Shown: in pieces, positions 21,421-33,600 of the stretch | Layout of the letters: each line of letters starts with the position of its first letter | Position numbering within the stretch: position 1 is the stretch's first letter | DNA from: Armigeres subalbatus | Taxonomy: Eukaryota > Arthropoda > Insecta > Diptera > Culicidae | NCBI RefSeq assembly: GCF_024139115.2 | Contig: NC_085141.1 | Span: 180,241,047-180,305,046, forward strand | DNA length: 64,000 bases | Direction of reading: 5' to 3' | The notes under the pieces: model-generated | What the model was told of the DNA's origin: nothing | The model's input: only the letters and a program-made list of their open reading frames with translations | Database searches by the model: none | Program-made: the position numbers and the translations under genes

Positions 21421-21860
21421 CTAACCCACGAATTCTCTTGTAATTGGTGGTAGTCGAAGGCATAATATATAGGAGAGTACCTTGAAGGCGGCGTTCAGCA
21501 ATGTGATTACGCGGTAGTTGTTACAATCCAGCTTTTCAGCCTTCTTGTAGATGGGACAAACGACACCTTCCATCCACTCCTGCTGTAGAACTTCCTCCTT
21601 TAAAATCTTGGTAATTACCAATTGCAGCGCTTTGGCCAGTGCCTCACAACCGTATTTAAACAGCCTGATAGTTGGTCAACCCCAAGGGCTTTGATGTGTT
21701 TAGCCAGCCAATGTCCTCCTGAATTTCCTGGAGATCCAGCGCTGGAAAACGTATAACGCGTGCTCTAAGGCTCGTCACCACATACCGCCAAATCGCCATT
21801 CATGTGCTCTTCGTAGGGCTGCTGCCACCTCTGGATCGCCTCACGCTCGTTCGTAACATA
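21421..21860 (-). pseudogene. RTE-clade reverse transcriptase fragment
   Basis: On the minus strand, broken frames give EAIQRWQQPYEEHMNGD, LDLQEIQEDIGWLN, ILKEEVLQQEWMEGVVCPIY, AEKLDCNNYRVITLLNAAFK and LRLPPITREFVG. It is the same subfamily as 1289-1555 but retains the region lost there, so the two together show the ancestral order. Truncated before the catalytic RT box. It is interrupted by several stops and cannot be functional. Confidence 0.75.
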
Positions 21861-24805
21861 GGAACCTTGTCCTTACACATGTGTATTACACGTGTGTTGT
21901 ACACGTGTGCTATTAACGCGATACAGTTGGTCATCTCTTCATGATCTCGAACTCCTGGCTGGCGCTTTTTCTTCCAGAAAATCGAGTTTTGTCCGTTCCA
22001 CGCCCGTTTGTATCGTGCGGCGTTTTAGCAATCTTGCCTATACATTCTTCTCCTCTACTAACTGCTCACAATCTTCGACACATTCAAAATTCACACCCTA
22101 AACATAAAATAACCCACTTCCCTAACTGCACTATCATTATCAATTGCTAGCGTATTCTGCAAACCCTGGCACTGAAAGATAAAATTGTTTTTTTCTTTTC
22201 GTAATTTTTAATTAGCATTTCTCTGGAATTCGCACTTCGATTCTAAACATAATCACATATATTATATTAGTTTTCATATGAAGTAGTGGAACGAATGCCT
22301 TCGGCAGTAACATACAACCCATTTGACTTGATGGGTTGAAAATGAAACAAATGAACCTTTGAGGCATAATCAAAAACACGTGCTACCCCGCACGCTATGG
22401 ACCAAGTGAAGTCACCTAAAATACACCGGGACGAAAATTTTCTGATGTTGAACGTCATCAATTGATATATACGTTGTGAAGGCAGACTAATTTGCCTGTG
22501 TTTGGCAGCATCGACAAGTGACTCCATCGTCCCTAGCTGGTAAATGTTGCCACAATTCCACACAATTCCGATCCATATGGTCGGATTGATTGCTCAACTG
22601 CATTTTATGTATAGCACCGGTAAAAATTTTGAAATTGAAATTTTTTTATAATTACAATAGGATACTTATACGGAAGAGGTGAAACTCAAAAACATACAAC
22701 ACATAACATACACCTTACAAACTGATGAATATAAACATCACAACGTAACTAAAGGCAAATACGTTCTAAGGGTTGAAAGGTGAGGAACAAGCGTTCTGAA
22801 CCTTAGTTCACCGTAGGCAAACTTTCTTATCTGGTACAAATCCTTCCCTCCTATTATTTCTTCGTAAAACCAACATCATTATTTACACTGCTTTTCTCCT
22901 AGATGGGCGTACGCATTGTATACTGCTGCGCTTAATGTACGACAATGGTAAACAGGAGCGAATTAATGATGCGGTCACACAGCTTGTGTTGCTCAGTTAT
23001 AATGTTTCATAAATCAGTTAGCTGGTATACCATCAAATTTACAAGGAACATACATGCAGTGCTTAATTTCTGTCGATTGAGGCCTTCAACTTTGAAATGA
23101 AACAATGAGTTAGCACCAAAAAAAATTGAGAGGCAGGCGTTTGTAGAAAAAGCTGGATTAGTTGTCCCAGATTGAAATTAATTGTGAAATCAAATAAATA
23201 CAACCGTATAAAAATATCCTGGTTGATTTCAGGCATTTAATATAAATGTGAATTTAAAAAAAAAATCGTGGGCTTTCTGTGGCAGTGGCGCAGAATATAG
23301 AAGAAAAAAATTAAATGTAATCCCAGCATGACCACTATTATATTTCCAAGAAGATTGGAAATTGTGTTCCCCAGATACAGCCTCTATAAACTATTCAAAT
23401 GACATTGAATTGCTCAAACATTGGACCAATGCTGAAGTAAAATCAATGCACGCACTGAGGTATTTCACCGGTAATTTCGTTGTTGGGCAACTGGAAACGC
23501 AGCATCCAATCAATCTAAAAGTATCATGTATGAAGCTCCATTTACAAGGAAAAACAATTAAACGCCGTATCGATTAGCCAGATGTATGAATGCACTCGAG
23601 TGACCTGCAACTAAACTACATCTAGCCTTTAGCAATGTCACATCAGTCGATGTTGATTGTAGCTATTTTGCAATTCCGACGTTACTGAAAGGAACCGCTC
23701 GAACGTGAATCGAGGACATAGGTGCCTCATTCACACGCAGTCACAGCATTCGGTTGGTTCATGCCATACGAACACGATTCTATTGGGAACGCAACAGTGA
23801 GAGTTTCTCTTGTTCCCGGTTTTTCAGTGTACCTTACGGTGATACAGGAAATAGGATTCCATTCGAGTGATAGCGTGTACCAGCTAGCGCTACATTCAGC
23901 AAACAAACATGACATGTTGGAAGGTTACTGTTTTGCTACGCGCTTTTAATCAGTGCCGATGCACTGATTGCATACAGAAACTAGGTATCGAGTTATTCTG
24001 TGAATTTACTAGAGTGTCTGAACATTGAACTATGTATATTAGGAAACCCATTTGCAAGTCTAACCGCCACAGTTTATGCATAGTGTAAGGGGATGAGCGT
24101 ATCCTCAGAGGCGACTCGTCCATACGTTCTACCTGTTCATGGAACAGGTAACCATTTTTAGGTCAGAAGACTTCAAAAGACTTAGTAGGAAATTAATGTC
24201 TTGGCAATTAATTGTTAGGGCAAATAATTTACTCAGTAATTGTTACGAACAAAGTGTCACGTAATATTTCCAATGATTTCAACATCTAAACATCTAAAGA
24301 AATAAAATATTTCGTAGGCTGATCAAGTTAACGCCACATGTTTGGCGTACAGTCAAATTGCAGCTAAATATGTGTTTCTCCGACACACCACACCCCATCA
24401 CATAGAAAGCTTTTGCCAGTCGTACGATCCATAATGAAGAGCCAACAGCAGCGCTACCAGATGTCAAATTTAAAGTTCTGCGGCATGACAAATGATTTGA
24501 AATAATTTTCTCTTTGGTATGGTCACTCGTTCTCCGCGCGCAGAGAACCAGAGCGTGAGCGTTGCCAGCTTTCTTCGTTTCCTCACATCATCCTCTTTCG
24601 CATGCGAAGCAAGCACGTTTAGATGCAAGTTCTGCATATATGCGCGCAGGAGTCAAACCCGTTCGACGCGCTGCGAGAACAATCAACGAAGCGACGCACC
24701 TTCGGTTAGACTCGATCATAGTGTCGGGCTTGTGCTTTGCCGAAAGGCGCACGCGCACCACGCACGCTTTCGTTCATATTCCGATGATTGGAAACTGTTT
24801 TTCTT
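21861..24805. other. About 2.9 kb without a recognisable gene
   Basis: Sequence is AT-rich and mostly unassigned. Visible details: a run of CACATGTG/CACGTGTG words at 21878-21910; a small hairpin ACCTGTTC..GAACAGGT at 24130-24150; and a GC-richer block (24530-24790) just before the Helentron 5' motif. Small frames at 22267-22563, 23362-23577 and 23722-23949 show no domain I know and no splice context, so they are not called. Confidence 0.4.
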
Positions 24806-24823
24806 TTTGACGTAGGATTACGT
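24806..24823 (+). repeat. Proposed Helentron 5' terminal palindrome
   Basis: GACGTAGGATTACGTC can fold as a 6-bp stem (GACGTA/TACGTC) with a 4-nt loop. The same word with one change begins the related repeat at 8948, and its reverse complement (less one base) lies at 34840-34855, 3' of the gene. The reciprocal placement suggests paired terminal repeats. Confidence 0.5.
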
Positions 24824-25995
24824 CTTTCCGGAACATTGGGGGGTCATTCTGCAGTTTCAAATTTGAGACCGTCACGAAAAGTGGTCAGGAAGTATGGGCT
24901 AATAACTCAGCCGTCTTTCAACCGATTTTAAAGATTTTGGTGTTAATCGATCGACGAACTCTTTAAGATTTTGCTCAGCTATCGAAAAAATGCATTCAAA
25001 GTGCTGAACTATTGAAAAATTGAATTTTACTAGGCACTGAAAATCGGTAAACCAACCAATCGCGATGTGCATCGCAAGCACAGACATCAAAATCGTGCAA
25101 CCTACGGGCTCGACTCCAATCCTCAGTTCAACTAAATTTTCTCGGAGAGCGGGCACAACGATGACGCCCGTAGGAGCAGTCTCAGCAGAAAGTGGAACAT
25201 CGAGAGGCCATCGCTAAAAGCAACAATCTTCGGACTATCGTTTAGTTACTGTTAGTGGCGCATTTTGGAAAGAAAACCGGTTCTTCTCAGGACCAAAATT
25301 TTATGAGAAGATAGAGTTGATTGCAAAAATGGCAGCGATTACGGTCCCCGCATACCAGCGGCGTCACTGAAAATGTTTTCTTAATAGTGACTATTTAGCA
25401 GAAAAGTGAAATTTTTACGCAAGATACGGACTATCGTTTGTTTGCTATGATTGATTAGAAAGGCGCATTGTGGATCAAAATCAATTCTTGGCAAATGTAC
25501 TATTGAGAGGTAGAGCCAAAATATTTTCTTCAAAGTGCACATCATAACCGCTTGGCGACGGTAGAAAGTTGGAATCTGCTATCTATTAAAAGTGCGGGAA
25601 TTAAACAATGATGACGTCTCACATCATTGAGTTGCGTCAAATGAGATTTTCCCAAGATTCTGATTTGGTGTACTTGCTGTTTATTATTGGAAAGGCGCGT
25701 CATTGGAAACAAAATCATCTTTTTACACGAGAGAAGGTTGAACCGAGACAAAAATCTGCAAAAAATGCAAATCATAATCGCTTGGTGACGGGCAAAGTTC
25801 TTTGGCTGTAGCATCCGACGCGCTCCTTGCATGGAGACGTTCCAAAACAATGTATTAGGATGGATGACTTCTATCGTGTTCCAGCGGCAAATTCTAAATT
25901 GGCTGACAGTGGCATCAGTAGTGGAAATTCATTACAAAATTTTGATTTCCGGCGTGCACGGTACGAAAATTCCTCTCCTCTTTGAGTGAGACTGT

Positions 25996-26011
25996 GGCCC
26001 TGAAAAGGGCC
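25996..26011 (-). promoter_or_regulatory. Histone mRNA 3' stem-loop, for the H2B fragment
   Basis: Minus-strand GGCCCTTTTCAGGGCC matches the histone stem-loop consensus: a 6-bp stem with a 4-nt loop, preceded by AAAAC and followed by ACA. A purine-rich CAAAGAGGAGAGG ~12 nt downstream fits a histone downstream element for U7 snRNP. The 44-nt spacing from the stop codon is normal for replication-dependent histone mRNAs. Confidence 0.8.
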
Positions 26012-26055
26012 GTTTTAAATGAAGCTACTTCCTCGTTCATTCATTAGGCGCAGAC

Positions 26056-26160
26056 TTACTTGGTGACGACTTTGGAACCCTCCGAAACGGCGGGCTTGGC
26101 CAGCTCGACACGCACGAAGATACTCGACGCCTTCGATGAGACGCCCTTCTTCTCAGCCGT
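26056..26160 (-). pseudogene. Internally deleted histone H2B gene end
   Basis: On the minus strand the frame reads GVSSKASSIFVRV then ELAKPAVSEGSKVVTK and a stop at 26056-26058. Canonical H2B has GISSKAMSIMNSFV in helix 2 and [21 protein letters not shown] at the C-terminus, so ~45 residues between the two blocks are deleted and the final YTSSK is lost. Codon choice (GAGCTGGCCAAG, GTCACCAAG) is GC-rich and histone-like, unlike the AT-rich surroundings. Downstream by 44 nt is a perfect histone 3' stem-loop. This is best read as a host gene fragment captured by the transposon, not a working H2B. Confidence 0.75.
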
Positions 26161-27405
26161 TACACCGTCGGTCACTTCTGGCCGGCGCTGCGATGTAATT
26201 GTCCTGCCGAACTGCCGATAAGTAATAGTAGTAGTTTATTACTACTGATGAGACGCCCTTGATGATGTTTCTTCTCATCCTTTTCACCTCCGTTCATTTT
26301 GGTCGGCGCTGCGATGTAATTGTCCTGCCGATTTTCCGAGTAATAAATTGTCCTGCCGATTTTCCGAGAAAATCAGACTTCGGCTGGTCAGAATACGTTT
26401 GCATGGACTTCGAGGCCCCGCCCTTTGAGCGCCGTATCATTGGCATCGGCTTGCTTGCTCCGCCTTTCTTTCTTTCGATGCCAATGCATTCGTACATAAC
26501 AAGGGCCTCTTCTTCTCCTTCTTCTTCTTCTTCTTTTACAAATCAAATTGCAAATTATGATCGCTTGGCATCGGCTTGTTTGCTCCGCCTTTCGTTCGTT
26601 CGATGCCAGTGCTTTCGAACATAACCAGCGACTCTTCTTCTTCTTCTTCTTTTACTTCTTAAAAGTGCAAATTAAAATCGCTTGGCGTCAGCAGCAGCGC
26701 AAGCGCTCTTCGGAGGGGGATGCTGCGAAAATTGATTCGCATGATGGCGTATGTCGCGTTTTAGCGGTAACTTATCGAGCGGCTGACATTGGGGTCGGTA
26801 GCAATGAAATGAAATTTTTTCTAGATTCTGCTTCGGTTTTGTTGCTGCTTGTGATTGGGAAGGTGCATTACTGAAAACAAATGGGTTCTTTTCAGAATCA
26901 TAATTTCACACGAGAGAAGATTGAGCCGAGACAAATGTTTTTCAAAGTACAAATCATAAGCTTTATTGCTGCTTGTGATTGGATAGGCGTATTGTGGAAA
27001 ACAAATTGGTTCTTATAATAACTATCATATTACATGGGAGTATTTTGAGCTGAGACGAATTTTCTGCAAAGTGCAATTCATAATTGCTTGAGAGCAACAG
27101 AACAACGCCGTATTTAAATAAATATGAAAATTGCTAACATTTGAGTAAATTTTCAATCGAATATCATCTCTAATCCCAGCACCTACTAAACAGGGGTATT
27201 CTTGAAATAAACATTTTCTCACCAGGTTCAACTTGGCATTCAATATGCATGCATTCTCTAGCACAGACATCACTTTTCAATAGCTAACGTGATGCAATTT
27301 TCATATTTTTTCGATATACAGTTAGTGTCTCGTATCACATCGGTGAAGTGAGAAACATTAGTTGTGCTTAGAAGAAGTTTATTCGATACTAGTGAATACA
27401 GTGCG

Positions 27406-27601
27406 ATGTCGCAATACTTGGCAGCGAAGTATAAACGCAATTCCAGGAAGCGTGAAAGGGATCAACAATCGGACGCACCCTCAAAGCTTCCAAGGACGGA
27501 CGCTGAACGGGCACGGAGTTATCGGGCCAAGTTGAAAGCGGCCAAGGGTAGTACGTCGTCGGCTACCGGTTGGGACGCTGGCGAAGGGCCCTCAACTCGA
27601 G
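27406..27601 (+). CDS. Helentron gene exon 1 (basic N-terminus)
   Basis: Encodes MSQYLAAKYKRNSRKRERD, then DAERARSYRAKLKAAKGS and ends ...GEGPSTR with a split Glu codon completed at 28720. This strongly basic region may bind nucleic acid. The donor GTAGGAAG follows at 27602. An upstream in-frame Met exists at 27364, but the MSQ start gives the more typical N-terminus. The 1.1-kb first intron (27602-28719) is AT-rich and holds no other gene. Confidence 0.65.
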
Positions 27602-30600
27602 GTAGGAAGTTATTATTAGCAGCAAATGTGTAAATACATATCAATAATGTGAACTAATCTTCAAATTCTATGATGACAGTATAGAAATTTTGCATTTTAT
27701 CATTTTATATAGCAGATTTATCTATAAATGTGAAATTATCAACGACTATTTTCTATTTCACCTCTATTTCTCTTTGCTTGTCGTCGAATGTATTACATTG
27801 TTATTACACATAATTTATATATTATTTTCAATAAATGTAGCATTGACAACATGGTAAGTACTTTTTACGGCTGAAGTTCTTCAAGTACTTCGAAATATAT
27901 ACTGCAAATGTTTACTTATTAGCTTATTTAGCCTGAATTGTTTGTTGGGTTTTTATAAATCGCTAAACGATAAATGGAACAATATAATTCCAATCTCAAA
28001 AGCCCAAAAGTTCTTAGATATTCAATTTGTTAATATAGTTCCGAATTCATTCACTTGGTAGGTTACATTAGCCTACCAGTAGAGTTGAAATCACACAATC
28101 TGTAACATTTGGTCCTTTGATTTGGTGTTAAATTAAATTTGCAAATCGATTGTGTTTGTATTATGCATCCATGTATTAATGGATAAGATTTGAACCGAAT
28201 TTCTATTTTGTCTTGAGTTTGAATTTCGATATATTTTTCGGACATATTATTTAATTGTTCTGAATTTGAGTATGATTCGGATTAAATTTGAATTAAATAG
28301 TTGGAGCTTCTCAAATATTATTTTATTTAATGAATTATTGGGTCGTATTAAATCTACGGTGTCTTTTACTTGTTTATTATTTGATTCAATTGAATGTTGA
28401 ATTTTGTATTTGGAACAATAACATATTAGATTCCAGCGAATCGCAAAATTTTAACAAATAGATTTTTATGACATAAAGTTAAGATTTACTTAATCTTTTG
28501 GATAGTGTGTTTTGTACAAATATATCCTAAACACATGCTACTTGAATTTTATATTACTATGCTATTGTTGTTTATAGTACGCTTGGCAATAATTTTTCAT
28601 GTTTTTAAATGTCTTATTGTACTTGGTACAGTCATTTTAAATGCGAATGCATCTGTCAATTATGTATATCTGTCTGTCAATAAGGATTAATCTTCCCGTG
28701 TTACAATTTCTTCGAGTAGAATTCAACTTAATCCGTGCTGATACGGTCGTAAACTCTGATCATGAAGATTCCGACGCCGGTGTTGTGATGCAGTCCGCAA
28801 GAGCAGATGTCGATGATGAGCGTGGTGACTTTGAAGAAAACGTGTCTGCTGTCGCTGATGATGGCGAACATATTTCTTCGCTTTTAACACAAGACGAACC
28901 CAATTTCGATCGGGCTGATCGGGAGTTCCAGAAACGTTTCGTGGAAAACGATTTCGGTTGCGCTTGTGATGTGTGTGCTAGAATCTGGTTCAGGAATGAT
29001 TTGAAACCAATCTCCGACTCAAATGCTGCCGTGTTACTGGCGACAAATTATTTCGAAACGGTGGAAGGATTTTTGGCGTGTGCTACATGTCGAACAAGCC
29101 TGAACCGCGGATCAATTCCACATTGTCGCAATCGAATGGCTTTACATATCCCAAGTTTCCGTCCAATTTGCCTCCGCTAGACCCACTCACCACAAGACTG
29201 GTGTCTCCCAGGATCAATTTCATGCAGTTTCGTCGTTTGCGGCATACTGCAGGTTTGTGGAAAAGTTATTTTAACTTAAAAATGTATTACATCAAATAAA
29301 TATATGATTTTCCTAACCTACTTTCATTAACATGCAACAGGTAGTTTGGCAATAATCGGCCAAATTATCAACATTCCAGTCGACGTGGCCCAGATGGTAG
29401 GCGAACTTCCCCGCCAACTGGATGACGACTATGCTATCAACGTGTGCATCAAGAAACACTTCATACACAAATCAAGTTACTTGTCCGGCTACGTGAAGAA
29501 AGGTACCGTTAAAGCATGGCTGAACTATCTGGTTACTACACCGCTCTACAGGCGGAATGGAATTGTTTTCAATGAAGAAAACTTGGCTGCGATCGGACAA
29601 ACAGAGCAGACGGATATTTCGGAGGAACGTAGGGCAGTAGACCTTGAAGTCGTCGACGAGATGAACGAGGTAGAAATGATGATTGGACAACAACATACGC
29701 TCATGTGGAATGAAGACAAGTGTCTGGAACTTGCACCGGCACAAAATCAGAAACCGCTTTCCATTATCTACGATGAGTTTGCTGAGGAGCTGTCTTTCCC
29801 TGATATTTATCTTGGTCATCCGAGATGCTTCAACCGTGAAGTCCATGTGACAGCGTTCATGATGGCTACTAGCGAGGTGCGACGTCGGGATCGGCGGGGC
29901 GCGAGACCGGAGCATATTTTGTATATGGCCATGAAAATCATGCGGCTGCGGGTATCGGAAGGATTGAACAATACCTTTAAATGCATGGGCACGGCCAACA
30001 TAACAAGGGCGCAGTTGCAAGATCGGGAATTTTTGGAAAGCTGTATTGAGCGTAACCTCTCTTTTCTGAAATCTATTCCGAACTCCGTTCAATATTGGCA
30101 GCAAAGAAAACGGGATGTTTTCGCCATGATCCGGCAGCTGGGGAAACCCACGATGTTTTTGACGATGAGTGCAAATGAAATTAGATGGCCTCACCTACTA
30201 AGCATTCTGCGGAAGCTTTCTGGTGGCTCTAACATTGCGGAAATGGACGATATTGTGCAACAGTTGTCTGCACTCCAGCGTGCTACACTTGTCAGCGAAG
30301 ATCCTGTCACGTGCTGTGCATATTTTCACAAGTTGGTAAACATCTTTCTGCGCCTTCTGTCATCGACCAGGTTGAGCCCGTTCGGCAAATACCACGTTGT
30401 AGATTATTTTAAGAGGATCGAGTTCCAGCATCGTGGCAGCCCGCATGCACATATTCTGCTCTGGCTGGCGAACGATCCCCGTGAGGATGTTTCCGAAAGA
30501 ATGCCCGCTACTGTTGAGTTGATCGATTTTCTGTCCTCCATCAGATCGGAAGATCTGCCTGAGACCTATGGCAATCAGGTGGGTTTACATTTCGCATAGT

Positions 30601-33600
30601 TTCTAGCAAGTAATCACTCACAATGTCAAACCCTTTTAGGTTCATAAACACACGTTTACGTGTTTCAAGCGAAACGATAAACGTTGCCGGATCAATATTC
30701 CGTACTGGCCAATGGATCAAACCAGAATTCTGATCCCCATTACAGCCGGGGATGGCTGACTGCAACAGCCAAACAGAAAGGCAGCGAAAATGCGAGAAGC
30801 TCTTGAAACGAAGGTCTACGATAGCCTTGACGCGTTTCTCGTTGATAGCAGTTGCACGTACGATTACTACTTGGACGTGATTCGCTCTTCCATTCGCCGA
30901 CCAACAGTTCTGCTGAAACGTTCCATGACGCAGCTTTGGACCAATCCATTCAATCCTTGGATCGCTGAGAAGCTCAAATCCAATATGGATTTGCAGTTTG
31001 TGCTGGAGGAGTTTTCATGTGCTGCTTATGTTGTGGAATACGTAAACAAGACCAACAGAGGCATAAGTAGTTTACATCGTGACCTCATAAAGCTCCAGGA
31101 AGAGCATCCAGACCAGGACTACAATGGATTGTTGAAGAAGGTCAGCATAAAATGTTAAATTCCGTGGAAATGTCTGCCCAGGAGGCTGCTTGGTATTTGC
31201 TTCGGCAACCGATGTCAGAAGCCAGCCGCAAGGTACCATTCATCAAATGATATAGTTTTCACAATTTAGAATTCAATTTCGTTTTAGGTTGAGTTTATTG
31301 CGACAATGTGGCCACAAGAGCGAATAAAATCCAAGAAGCGGAACAAACAGATGGACGAAGAGGATCTCGACGACAATTCCACCGATGTGTGGACGCTAAA
31401 CATCATTCAACGGTATGAACTGCGCCGAGGAATGGATGATATCTGCTTGGCGGATTTCGCAGCATATTATTCGGAAGAAAGATCCACGAAGCATTCATAT
31501 AGACTCCGTTTAGTTCCCCGTGTATTGCGTTGGTGCTCGTACAGTATGGCGGAAATGGTCGACTATAAGCGTGAGATGGTTCTCCTCTTCCTACCGTTCA
31601 GGAATGAAGTCTGCGATGTACTTGATCGGAACAAGTTCCTGAAGTTGTATGAAGACAACGAGGCCGCCATTTTGGCAAAGCACAAGGAGTATGACTGCGA
31701 AATGAACTTGGATCAGGTTGTGGAGGAATACATCCGCATATGCAGCGAAGACGATGAGCAGCAGGTGATTGCCGACCAGAAGCGCGATGAGTTCGTCCGC
31801 ACGATCGTCATGGAGCCGAATGATGACGATATTCACAACTTGCCAACAGGACCCTTGGCAGCTGTCGTCAAACAGCGATCAAATGTCTTGTCAAAGCAAG
31901 AATATTGTGAAATGGTGCGTGCCACGAATGCAGAGCAGCGGGATTTGATTGTGCAAGTAATCCACAGCTTGCATTCCTCTGAAGAAAACTGCAAACCAGT
32001 GCAAATATTCTTCACTGGCCCGGCGGGCTGTGGCAAAACGTTCACTTTGCGCATTCTAATGGAGACAGTGAACCGGTACAGCCAAGCTCATAATAAGCAG
32101 CACAACGCTTATGTAGCATGCGCATCCACTGGAAAAGCAGCGGTTGCAATAGGTGGAACAACAGTGCATTCCGCATTCCGGATTTGCATGTCGCGTAGGC
32201 AAAGCTCAAAGCTGAGTTTCGAGGCATTACAACTGTACCGGAACGCCTTCGCCAACGTGATGCTCATCATTATCGACGAAACAAGCATGCTGGGTGCTGA
32301 TGTCCTCAACACAGTACATGTCCGGCTTCAAGAAATCACGGGGAACTACGACGATCCGTTCGGTGGAATGCCGATCGTATTTTGCGGCGATCTTCGTCAA
32401 TTGCCACCGGTCAATGCACGGGCGGTGTTTAAACCGAGCATAAACTCCATGCATGGCGCCGTTTTATGGCAATCTCTCGACTTCTACCCATTGGTTCAAG
32501 TTATGCGACAAACCAACGAGCAGTTCTCCAGCATTCTCACAAAATTGGCAACGGTGAGCGGATGTCGTCTGAGGAAATCGAGCTTATTGAAAGCAGGTTC
32601 CGTACGGAGGAGTGGTGTCGGCAGCATGTCCCTCGAGGGATCCGGTTATTCCATCGGAACGCTGATGTCGAACGGTATAACTCTGTGGCGTTGATGGATC
32701 GAGAGGCTGTCGAATGTACTGCAGATGACCTATACTCTGGTTATAAGGACAATTCCCAGCTGGCCAGTGCTCGCACAAAGGTGCATAAGATGAGTGTAGT
32801 AGAGACTGGTGGCTTACCGTATCTGTTGCGTCTTGTTCTTGGTACACCTTATATGCTGACCACCAACGTGGATGTCGAAGATGGCATCGTGAACGGAGCG
32901 ATCGGAGAGCTCATGCATGTTGAGTACAATGAAGGAAACTCGCAGCAACAGGCAATCACGAGGCTTTGGATGGCATTCGAAAATGAGTCCATTGGGAAGA
33001 TGTTGAGAGTGAAGGCCAGACCGCTGGTGTATTCGAGACCTGGGGTGCTACAAACAGGCTGGACTCCAATCGTCAAACGATCGGCGAACGTAACCCTTAA
33101 CGGTGGTGTTAAGTGTAAAAGAGTTCAGTTTCCCGTTGTAAGTGCGTGTGCCCTCACAGTCCATAAGTCCCAGGGAGGCACATTCTCGGAAGTCGTATAT
33201 AATTACGATAAGGGTCAGGAACAGCAGCTAGTTTACGTTGGTCTTTCCAGGGTTACATCAATCGACGGATTGTATCTGACGAATGCCAGTAACTCATTCC
33301 GGTTCCACCACGGAAAGGGTTCTATGACCCCTAGAATGAACGACCTTCGGACGGAACTTGAACGTTTGAGTAACCATCGTATGCGCACCATTACAGACGA
33401 TATCATGGAAGCTATAACCGCAAACAGGTTGGCTTGTACGTTGATGAGCATCAATGTACAAAGTTTGAATGCACACTCGTCGGACATTGCAACAGATCGG
33501 GTGCTTACCGCCGTTGATTTGCTTGCAATGAGCGAAACTTGGCTTGACAACGGCACAACCACAAACATCAATGGATACCTTTGTGTTTGTCAAGAGAAGC

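Larger units (their letters stand above)
25230..27080 (+). repeat. Diverged tandem units in the Helentron 5' region, split by an H2B fragment
   Basis: Units near 25245, 25440, 25665, 26835 and 26955 share GTGATTGGAAAGGCGCATT, AACAAATTGGTTCTT, CACGAGAGAAGATTGAGCC and AAAGTGCAAATCATAATCGC. Between the third and fourth lies the H2B-derived block (25990-26680), itself containing a ~100-bp duplication (GATGAGACGCCCTT at ~26136 and ~26246; GGCGCTGCGATGTAATTGTC twice) and a ~120-bp duplication around GCTTGGCATCGGCTTG. Subterminal minisatellites are common in Helentrons and their non-autonomous relatives. Confidence 0.65.

Noticed and set aside
21878..21910. Regulatory E-box cluster (CACGTG, CACATG words)
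   Set aside because: Looks like a short simple-sequence expansion in non-coding DNA with no gene nearby to regulate.
22267..22563. 98-residue minus ORF as part of a receptor gene
   Set aside because: Faint resemblance to the C-terminal region of insect odorant receptors did not hold in any frame; no upstream exons seen.
29472..30194. 240-residue minus-strand ORF
   Set aside because: It is the antisense shadow of the Helentron Rep exon, whose plus frame has conserved motifs.
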